Shown here piece after piece: positions 32,606 to 39,031 of a stretch of DNA of 56,254 nucleotides; position 1 is the first letter of the stretch; each line of letters starts with the position of its first letter. Made by a program: the position numbers and the translations under genes. The notes below the pieces were generated by a model. That model saw nothing but the letters and a program-made list of their open reading frames with translations, made no database searches and was not told where the DNA came from. Origin of the DNA: Candidatus Sumerlaeota bacterium. Lineage in GTDB: Bacteria; Sumerlaeota; Sumerlaeia; Sumerlaeales; Sumerlaeaceae. The DNA lies in the NCBI GenBank assembly GCA_026398535.1, contig JAPLSQ010000072.1, positions 1-56,254 of the forward strand, in the 5' to 3' direction.

Positions 32606-32961
32606 AGGAATAATGACAAAAAAAACAGGGCGACGGTACAAGCCCTTGTAGTGGGTCAAAATAAACCATATCGGGGTGGCGTTTAAGCGCCACCCCTGAA
32701 ATGGGTGCCGCCCCGGGTGCCAAACTTGAAAACATTAATAATTTCGTGATGTCAATGAACGCGTGTTTAACACAATATATGAATTCTATGACTGCTTTTA
32801 CATACCATATTTGTACTACGTCAATAAAAAGATGTATATTCGTCTTTTTTTTATTTGCAAAGGAAAAGAATTTGCTTGCGGGGGCAGAACGGTCCAATAA
32901 AGGCTCCCGTTGGCTGTTTCCGGGGTCATATATGGTGATATGAACGAAAGAGTGGTTTTGC
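32606..32961. other. AT-rich intergenic region after sucB
   Basis: The 356-bp gap is notably more AT-rich than its surroundings from about 32720 on. It holds a GC-rich hairpin near the sucB end and otherwise nothing I can name. A short open frame at 32701-32943 lacks coding character. Confidence 0.5.
32673..32696 (+). terminator. GC-rich hairpin downstream of sucB
   Basis: Perfect 9-bp stem GGGGTGGCG / CGCCACCCC with a 6-base loop (TTTAAG), 67 bp after the sucB stop. No U tract follows, so termination is uncertain; it could equally be an operator or RNA element. Confidence 0.4.
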
Positions 32962-33519
32962 ATGGAAAAAGAGCTATATTTGAAGATTGGCCGACCGCGA
33001 AACACCTGCACGCAATGTGGAGCGCCCATTGCGGATGCAGGAAAGCACCTCTCTGCGATAAAAACGGCATCCGGGACATCGGATCAGGAGGGTGACGAGC
33101 CAATCCGGCAGGATTTCTGTTCATTCTGCTGGGCTAATCTCCAGCAGCGCGAATTTTACGGTTTCTGGATGGCGTGCCGTGAAAAACCCGGCATTCCCAA
33201 ATGGCAAAACCGCAAGGCGCGCAACTCAACCATTCTGGCTTATTTTGATTTTTTGAATCAGGAATCCAACCCCGAAAACGCCGAATATCTGTTCTTTTTG
33301 TCGCATCTGCTCATGAAATATCACGTTTTTCAATGGGTGCGGACGGAGCCGCCCGCCGATGAAAACGGACGGGAAAGGGTCATTTTTCGCAACACAGCGA
33401 CCGATGACGAGGTGGCTATCGAGGGCGTGCCGCTGGACGAGGAACACATCGCGGCGATCAAAAAGAAGGTTGACGAGTTTCTCAAACGCTCAATTGGCGG
33501 GCAAGAGATCACGGTTTGA
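32962..33519 (+). CDS. Conserved-looking cysteine-rich protein of unknown function
   Basis: 185 residues, cytoplasmic. A CTQCG pair near residue 16 and a CSFC pair near residue 53 (QDFCSFCWANLQQREFYGFW) could form a zinc knuckle. A charged C-terminus ends in a helix (EEHIAAIKKKVDEFLKRS). Start ATG 32962; no strong ribosome-binding site. It lies 81 bp upstream of a histidine kinase gene. I do not recognise the family. Confidence 0.7.
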   Translation: MEKELYLKIGRPRNTCTQCGAPIADAGKHLSAIKTASGTSDQEGDEPIRQDFCSFCWANLQQREFYGFWMACREKPGIPKWQNRKARNSTILAYFDFLNQESNPENAEYLFFLSHLLMKYHVFQWVRTEPPADENGRERVIFRNTATDDEVAIEGVPLDEEHIAAIKKKVDEFLKRSIGGQEITV

Positions 33520-33600
33520 CCAGCGGGAATTGCCCCGCCGATTGCTGTTTTTGCGGCAACTTTTTGTTTAATTATCTCCTTTTGGGGATAAACAGATTTT

Positions 33601-35097
33601 ATGGATATCAGGCGCTTGGTGAAGATTGGCGGGCGCGGACTGCGTCCCGCGCCGTTCGCCATGCGCGGCATGCGCATCCCGCCGCTGGCCGCCTTGATCT
33701 TCATCATCGTGTTGCTGTTGCTGTTCAACCTGCCGAACATGCGTCTGCTGGGCCTGCTGGAGGAATCGAAACGCAGGGATTTGGCCGACCGCATGGCGTC
33801 GGTGGCGGCAACCATCGTGAACGGCCTCAAGCAAGCCGGCCTGCCCCTCATTCTGCGCTTTTCGATCGATCAGACGCCCGAGGAGCAGGAACGCATGCTC
33901 TCGGACTACGGCGACACCCCGAGCCATGCGCAACTCGAGCGCAATCTCGCCAACATGCAGTCGCTCAACAGCCTTGCGCAGATCATCATGCTGACGCCGG
34001 GCGGGCTGGTCGTGGCCGACAGCGCCGACCGCATGCAACCCGGCGAAGCGTATGTCTTCCGCGACATCGACCGCGCGCAGATCAACGCGGCGCTCGACGG
34101 GACTCCGGCAATCACGCCGCTCTATTACATCAACAGCCAGCCGTTCCTGCGCCACTATCACCCGATCGTGCAGGACGGGCGCGTGGCCGGGCTGATGCAG
34201 GTCACCGCCAGCCCCGATTATCTTTATGAGCTCGAGCGGCTCAAACGCCGGTTTGTGCTCCAGTCGCTGATCAGCAGCGCGCTGCTGATTGTCGTGGGTT
34301 GGTCGCTCTACAGGCTGTTTTCGTGGCTTGTCAGGGCCGAGCAATCGGCGCTTCGCAGCGCGCGCATTGAGGCCATGGGCGCGCTGGCCGGCGGCGTGGC
34401 GCACGAACTGCGCAATCCGCTTTCCATCATCCGCGTCCTTGCGGAGGAAATCACGGAGACGGACAATCCGGACGCGCCCCCCCCTGGCGAATCGCGCATC
34501 ACGCGCAACGCGCGCGATATCGTCGGCGAGGTCAAGCGCCTCAACGAGATGATCACAAATTTCCTGTCGCTGTCGCGTCCGCCCGACGCATCGGCCGACA
34601 GCCCCGTGGCGCTTGGCGCCGGGATCAGCAGCGTGGTGCAACTCATGCGCAAGGGCGCGCCGCACTCGGTTAAATTCGTCTTCGATGCGCCCCCCGCCGA
34701 ATTGTTCACGCGCGCGGACGAGCGCGCCGTGCGCCAGCTCCTGCTTAACCTGCTTATCAACGCCAGCGAGGCGTTGCGCGAGGCCGCGGGCGAAGTGCGC
34801 GTGACCCTGCGCGAACGAAAGGGCGCCGCAGAAATCCGAATTTCAGACAACGGCCGCGGCATCGAGCCGCGCGAAATCACGCGCATCTTCGAACCGTTCT
34901 TCACCACAAAGAAAATGGGCACCGGCCTGGGCCTGCCGATCAGCCGCGGCATTGCAGAAAATCTTGGCGGCAGCATCGGCATAACAAGCCGGCCCGGGCA
35001 GGGCACGGAGGTCATTGTCCGCCTCCCCATCCAACCACGGACAACCACGGACAACCACGGACAACCAACAAAACACAGCCCCCCCCTCAGTAATTGA
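33601..35097 (+). CDS. Membrane-bound sensor histidine kinase (orphan)
   Basis: 498 residues. Transmembrane helix ~30-47, an extracytoplasmic sensor region (~50-225), a second helix (LISSALLIVVGWSLYRLF), HisKA domain with the phospho-accepting His268 in GGVAHELRNPL, and a HATPase domain (LLLNLLINASEAL, ISDNGRGIEP, TTKKMGTGLGLPISRGIAE). A C8 tract at 34477-34484 encodes DAPPPG inside the HisKA-catalytic linker. The last ~19 residues (RTTTDNHGQPTKHSPPLSN) are translated from B decamers and a C8 tract. No response regulator is adjacent; its stop abuts the convergent permease gene. Confidence 0.88.
   Translation: MDIRRLVKIGGRGLRPAPFAMRGMRIPPLAALIFIIVLLLLFNLPNMRLLGLLEESKRRDLADRMASVAATIVNGLKQAGLPLILRFSIDQTPEEQERMLSDYGDTPSHAQLERNLANMQSLNSLAQIIMLTPGGLVVADSADRMQPGEAYVFRDIDRAQINAALDGTPAITPLYYINSQPFLRHYHPIVQDGRVAGLMQVTASPDYLYELERLKRRFVLQSLISSALLIVVGWSLYRLFSWLVRAEQSALRSARIEAMGALAGGVAHELRNPLSIIRVLAEEITETDNPDAPPPGESRITRNARDIVGEVKRLNEMITNFLSLSRPPDASADSPVALGAGISSVVQLMRKGAPHSVKFVFDAPPAELFTRADERAVRQLLLNLLINASEALREAAGEVRVTLRERKGAAEIRISDNGRGIEPREITRIFEPFFTTKKMGTGLGLPISRGIAENLGGSIGITSRPGQGTEVIVRLPIQPRTTTDNHGQPTKHSPPLSN
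35035..35086 (+). repeat. Decamer (B) array and C8 tract forming the 3' end of the kinase gene
   Basis: Consecutive ACCACGGACA decamers (35036-35067), then CACAG and C8 (35079-35086). The kinase reading frame passes through and stops just after. A consensus HATPase domain ends before this point. Confidence 0.8.
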
Positions 35098-35997
35098 TCA
35101 GGATTTGAGTCCGCTGCGCGCGATGCCCTCGATGAAGAATCTCTGGGCGAGGAAGAAGACGATGACGATCGGCAGGACGCAAAACGTGGAAGCGGCCATG
35201 AGGAGCTGAAATTCGCCGCTGGATTCGTTGCTGAACACCTGCAAGCCGACCATGAGGGTGCGCATTTCGGCGCGCGACGTGGCAACGAGCGGCCACAACA
35301 GCGAGTTCCACGACGCGATGGCGTTGAAGATGCCCGTGGTGATGAGCACGGGTTTGCTCAGCGGGACGATCACCAGCCACAGGAACCGCCAGCGGCCCGC
35401 GCCGTCGATCTGCGCCGCGTCCCACAGATCGCCGGGAATAGTCATGAAGAACTGGCGCATGAGAAAAATCGAAAACACGCTGGCCAGAAAGGGCACGGTC
35501 AGAGCCTTGTAGGTGTCAAGCCAGCCAAGGCTTGAAAGAATGATGTACTTTGGGATGAGCAGAACTTCGGCGGGCACCATGAGCGTCGCAAGGACAATGT
35601 AGAAGAACAGTCCCTTGCCGACGAAGTTCATCCTGGCGAATGCGTAAGCCGCGAGAATGCTCGTGAACAGCACGCCCGTCGTGGACATTGCCATCGTCGA
35701 TATGCTCACCCAGTAGTATCGCCCGAAACCGGCGTCGGGTTTCTGCCATGCCTCGATGTAATTGCGCCACAGAATCTCCCTGGGCCACCACGAAGGCGGA
35801 TAAGCCATCGCCTCGGCGAAATCTTTGAACGAGGTGATAAGCATCCAATAAAAAGGCATGATCATGATGACCGCGCCCGCGGTGAGCAGCAGGTATTTCA
35901 GCTGGGCAAGCCACACGCCCCGTTGTTGCCGCGCGATGGCATACGCCGCGACAGCGGCAAGGTAAAGGACAACGACAATGGCAAGGGCGGGCTTCAT
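35098..35997 (-). CDS. Carbohydrate ABC transporter permease (MalG/UgpE-like), apparently orphan
   Basis: About 299 residues from the ATG at 35997; the open frame continues upstream only across spmB. It has about seven hydrophobic segments, with MIMPFYWMLITSFKD near the N-terminus and the EAA loop DLWDAAQIDGAGRWRFLWLV, both hallmarks of the MalG/UgpE subunit. The partner MalF-type permease and a sugar-binding protein are absent; upstream is spmB. It would need partners encoded elsewhere, or is a relic. The stop lies immediately against the convergent kinase stop. Confidence 0.85.
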   Translation of the reverse strand: MKPALAIVVVLYLAAVAAYAIARQQRGVWLAQLKYLLLTAGAVIMIMPFYWMLITSFKDFAEAMAYPPSWWPREILWRNYIEAWQKPDAGFGRYYWVSISTMAMSTTGVLFTSILAAYAFARMNFVGKGLFFYIVLATLMVPAEVLLIPKYIILSSLGWLDTYKALTVPFLASVFSIFLMRQFFMTIPGDLWDAAQIDGAGRWRFLWLVIVPLSKPVLITTGIFNAIASWNSLLWPLVATSRAEMRTLMVGLQVFSNESSGEFQLLMAASTFCVLPIVIVFFLAQRFFIEGIARSGLKS

Positions 35998-36082
35998 GAT
36001 ACCCTGAAACGACGACGGGCGGGCGCGCGCATCCCGCGAACAAGACGCAACGTCACGGAGAGGGCAATCAATCGAACCATGA

Positions 36083-36658
36083 TCAGCGCATTCCCGCATA
36101 CCAGAGGTTGGCCAGGAATATCGATATGGTGACGGAGATGATCTCGGCGGCAAGGCCCACCGGAATCGTGTGGCGCGTGCGCACGACGCCGATCGATCCA
36201 TAATAAACCGCGACCACATAAAATGTCGTCTCCGTGCTGCCCTGGATCGTCGAGGCAAGAAAACCGGTGAAACTATCGACCCCATGACGCTGGAATATGT
36301 CGAGCATGACACCGCGCGCCGCGCCGCCGCTCAGGGGCTTGATGAGCGCCAGCAGAATCGTGTCGGGCGGAAAAACCTTCGGCGAAATAATATAACCCAG
36401 CCCCTCGGCCACGTAGTTCATCGCGCCGTTGGCGCGGAAGATCGCAATGGCCGACAAAATGACAACAAGGTAGGGAATGATCATCACCGCCACATTGAAT
36501 CCCTCCTTGGCGCCGCTCACAAAGGCTTCATAGACCTTGACCTTTTTCGCGCAGCCATAGGCGACGATGAACAGGAAAACAAGCGGGATGATCCAACTGT
36601 TGAGCAGTTCGGATGTGCATATAAATCCGGTCAGCGAGTACGGCATCAGGCCGGTCAT
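36083..36658 (-). CDS. spmB: Spore maturation protein B-like (nucleoside-recognition/Gate domain) membrane protein
   Basis: 191 residues, about four to five helices. The Gate-domain pattern is clear: WIIPLVFLFIVAYGCAKKVK, VYEAFVSGAKEGFNVAVMII, LIKPLSGGAARGVML and TIQGSTETTFYVVAVYYGS. SpmA/SpmB pairs occur well beyond spore formers; function unknown there. The start codon overlaps the spmA stop (ATGA). The first ten codons (MTGLMPYSLTG) are encoded by a module A copy and its flank, so the repeat supplies the N-terminus and both candidate start codons. Confidence 0.88.
   Translation of the reverse strand: MTGLMPYSLTGFICTSELLNSWIIPLVFLFIVAYGCAKKVKVYEAFVSGAKEGFNVAVMIIPYLVVILSAIAIFRANGAMNYVAEGLGYIISPKVFPPDTILLALIKPLSGGAARGVMLDIFQRHGVDSFTGFLASTIQGSTETTFYVVAVYYGSIGVVRTRHTIPVGLAAEIISVTISIFLANLWYAGMR
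36627..36650 (+). repeat. Module A copy forming the 5' end of spmB
   Basis: The 24-bp unit with one change (TACGGCATC), followed by a partial second unit CCGGTCA (36651-36657) that contains the spmB ATG and the spmA stop on the minus strand. Confidence 0.88.
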
Positions 36659-37446
36659 TGTCCAGCCTCCCCGGCAGTCTCGCCATCCGCGGCGCCCGCA
36701 GTATCGGGCGGCGGATTGTCGGCGCTGAACCGTTCGATGATCTTGCATATGACGATCGTGAAAATCTGCGCGCAACCCGTGGCAATGATCGCCGGCACCC
36801 AGAACGCCGTCGGATTGGCCGAGCCAGCCTGAACGCGATAGCCGATGATCGAAGCGGGCAGGATGGTCAGACTCGCCACGTTCATGCACAGGAACATGCA
36901 CATCGCGTTGGTCGATGTGTTCTTGCGCCCGTTGAGCGTCTGCAGCTCCAGCATGGCTTTCAGTCCCAGCGGCGTGGCCGCGTTGTCAAGCCCCAGCATG
37001 TTCGCCGCGATGTTCATCAGCATCGCGCCCGCCGCCGGATGGTCTCGCGGGATCGACGGAAACAGAATGCGGAACAACGGCGAGATGAAACGCGCCAGCA
37101 GCGAGATGAGGCCGCTCGTTTCGGCGATCTTCATGAAACCCAGCCACAGCGACATGATCCCGATGAACCCGATGGCAATGCCCACCGCGCCGTCGCGCTC
37201 CTTGCCCGTCACCGGATCGGTGTAGCGGAAAGAAACCGAGTTGAAGGCCTCCCTGGTCAGCTTGTTGCCCGAAGCCGCAAGCGCATCGGCTTTCTGCCCG
37301 AAAGTCTCGTAGCGCACGAACTGTGTCACCGGCTTGCCGTCGACCATTTTCGTGACCATCTCGCCCTTCTGCGCGCGGTAAAGCGCCGAGCTGAGGCCGA
37401 CCAGAACGCCAACAACCACCAGAAACACCCATATATGGTTCAGCAT
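36655..37446 (-). CDS. spmA: Spore maturation protein A-like membrane protein
   Basis: 263 residues. Starts MLNHIWVFLVVVGVLVG as SpmA proteins do, then a ~75-residue insertion (GEMVTKMVDGKPVTQFVRYE...) before GAVGIAIGFIGIMSLWLGFM, the Gate motif MLMNIAANMLGLDNAATPLG, and NAMCMFLCMNVASLTILP. The pair spmA-spmB is co-oriented and overlapping. The C-terminus is an Ala/Gly/Asp-rich tail that may have been altered where the repeat inserted. Confidence 0.9.
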   Translation of the reverse strand: MLNHIWVFLVVVGVLVGLSSALYRAQKGEMVTKMVDGKPVTQFVRYETFGQKADALAASGNKLTREAFNSVSFRYTDPVTGKERDGAVGIAIGFIGIMSLWLGFMKIAETSGLISLLARFISPLFRILFPSIPRDHPAAGAMLMNIAANMLGLDNAATPLGLKAMLELQTLNGRKNTSTNAMCMFLCMNVASLTILPASIIGYRVQAGSANPTAFWVPAIIATGCAQIFTIVICKIIERFSADNPPPDTAGAADGETAGEAGQ

Positions 37447-37528
37447 ATCAGTCCTCCAATCCTGATTTGACTGTCATGCGCAACCAATGACCAAGACAAA
37501 TTGGAAATGCAAGACAAGGTACCAGAAT

Positions 37529-37587
37529 GAGAGAAAAACTTTTACACGGAGAACCACGGACCCCCCCCTGATGGCACAGAGGAACAC
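37529..37587 (+). repeat. Module F interrupted by a C8TG block
   Basis: 28 bp identical to 8685-8712, then GGA, C8 (37561-37568), TG, and ATGGCACAGAGGAACACAGG. The copy at 8685 lacks the C8TG, so the tract looks like an insertion into module F. Confidence 0.8.
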
Positions 37588-37619
37588 AGGGAAGGCGGGC
37601 GTTCATCGGATAAAGCATA

Positions 37620-37667
37620 CCGGTCAGCGAGTACGCCATCAGGCCGGTCAGCGAGTACGCCATCAGG
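37620..37667 (+). repeat. Two tandem module A units
   Basis: Consensus units 37620-37643 and 37644-37667, ending 26 bp upstream of a TTGACA promoter-like element. Confidence 0.93.
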
Positions 37668-37693
37668 TCCGTTGCGTATATGCACACTTTGTC

Positions 37694-37723
37694 TTGACAG
37701 ACCCGTTACGGTTTGTGTTATTT
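37694..37723 (+). promoter_or_regulatory. Sigma-70-like promoter for the secreted-protein gene
   Basis: TTGACA at 37694-37699 and TTATTT at 37718-37723, spaced 18 bp. It is followed by a ~115-bp leader and AGGAGG eight bases before ATG 37843. Confidence 0.45.
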
Positions 37724-37842
37724 TCCACATTGTACCGGTGAATTCATCGCCAACAGCACAAGCCGCAACGCGAAAAGCCGTGCCGCCGCAGAGGAAGAAC
37801 CGGATACATAATAATTTAACACATCCACAGGAGGAAGAAAAG

Positions 37843-38892
37843 ATGATGAAGTCTTACAAGTTGTTTACAACCGCGGGGCTGGTTTCGCTGGCGTTGATGT
37901 TTGCCATGCCAGCTCTGGGCAACATTTACATGGACGAGAATTTCGAGAATGGAACGGCATTCGCGAACCTGAATTATCCCGTTCAGGATGACACGACGAT
38001 GCCGAGTGAATCGGCCATCGCCGCCTCGCAGGGCATCAACGTGCGAGCCACTGATTCAGTCGCCGCAGGCGCGCCGATCGTGGCGATGAACAACACGGGA
38101 ACCATTTCAACCGATTATGCGTTCAGCGGCACGCACAGCCTGAAACTGGCTTCGGGCCAAGCCGCCACCGTCGACAACAACAGCTACCACAATTATGCCC
38201 TCAACTGGTACTGCTTTGTGCAGTTCGCGTTGACGGTTGACTCCGCCACGCTTGCGTTGCCCGTCGGCACACGCGTCGGCCACTACAAAGAGAACTGGGC
38301 GACCGACGTGTCACTGGCGGTCAGCGTCGTCTACCAGCTTGACTTCGTGCGCAATGCCACCGGCGGCGTCGACATCATCGTGGACAACAACAGCGCGAAG
38401 GCGGGCACAATCACCGGGGCAGGCAAGTGGGCTGTCATCAGCGTGATCAACGACAAGAACACAAGCCAGTCGGTGTCCGCCGGCATCGAAAACTGGGAAT
38501 GCTGGGATCCCCTGACCTTGACCTACAAGGGGCCTCAACCCACGGGCGATCCCTTCGGCGGGTCGGGAACTTATGCCACCCTGACCGATGGCATCATGGT
38601 CTTCGTCAACAACAACACCATCGGCAACCAGGTATCGGCTGAGCAACTGGGCCACAATTGGTGCGACGATCCCACGCAGCCCGACCCCACAGCGAAATCG
38701 AACAACACTTATTTTCTTAATTGGGAAGTGGCGGCCGAGAACGGCGGCGCGTTGTTCGTCGATGAATTCTTCTGGGCTCACGGATGGTTCGCGGCTGGCA
38801 AAGGCACGGCCCCCAGCAACCAGGACTGCGCCGCCCGCCTGGTCAAGTTCGACGCCGCTCCTTTGAGCGTCGCGGAATGGAATCTGTTCTAA
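37843..38892 (+). CDS. Secreted protein of unknown function, probably abundant
   Basis: 349 residues with a clear signal peptide (LFTTAGLVSLALMFAMPALG). The mature part begins NIYMDENFENGTAFANLNYP, is Asn/Thr/Gly/Ala-rich and looks all-beta, resembling LamG/concanavalin-type secreted proteins; FDEFF-like VDEFFWAHGWF near the end. No catalytic motif recognised. The near-consensus promoter and AGGAGG site suggest strong expression. Start chosen at ATG 37843 because of this site; the frame is open upstream to 37672 through leader. Followed by a hairpin. Confidence 0.8.
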   Translation: MMKSYKLFTTAGLVSLALMFAMPALGNIYMDENFENGTAFANLNYPVQDDTTMPSESAIAASQGINVRATDSVAAGAPIVAMNNTGTISTDYAFSGTHSLKLASGQAATVDNNSYHNYALNWYCFVQFALTVDSATLALPVGTRVGHYKENWATDVSLAVSVVYQLDFVRNATGGVDIIVDNNSAKAGTITGAGKWAVISVINDKNTSQSVSAGIENWECWDPLTLTYKGPQPTGDPFGGSGTYATLTDGIMVFVNNNTIGNQVSAEQLGHNWCDDPTQPDPTAKSNNTYFLNWEVAAENGGALFVDEFFWAHGWFAAGKGTAPSNQDCAARLVKFDAAPLSVAEWNLF

Positions 38893-38920
38893 AGGCTGAA
38901 GCGTAGTCCAACAGCTTCAC

Positions 38921-38939
38921 CCTGCCCTCGCCGGGCGGG
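38921..38939 (+). terminator. Hairpin after the secreted-protein gene
   Basis: CCTGCCC / GGGCGGG (one G-T pair) with a TCGCC loop, 28 bp after the stop; followed by a weak AGCCCCTTT rather than a T tract. Confidence 0.35.
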
Positions 38940-39031
38940 AGCCCCTTTGGACATGATCGAAAGGAGCTCTCTGCCCGGCTTCGGATTAAGTATTGACAGC
39001 ATCGGGGGAGAGAAAGGCAGATTGACTCCCC

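Larger units (their letters stand above)
37447..37842. other. Intergenic region spmA / secreted-protein gene
   Basis: The 396-bp gap holds module F with a C8TG insertion (37529-37587), two module A units (37620-37667), then a promoter-like TTGACA (37694) and a strong ribosome-binding site AGGAGG (37829-37834). No gene seen; the frame open from 37672 is leader. Confidence 0.6.

Noticed and set aside
35998..36312. Extension of the MalG-like permease
   Set aside because: It runs antisense-frame through spmB and lacks hydrophobic pattern; the native start MKPALAIVVVLYL is at 35997.
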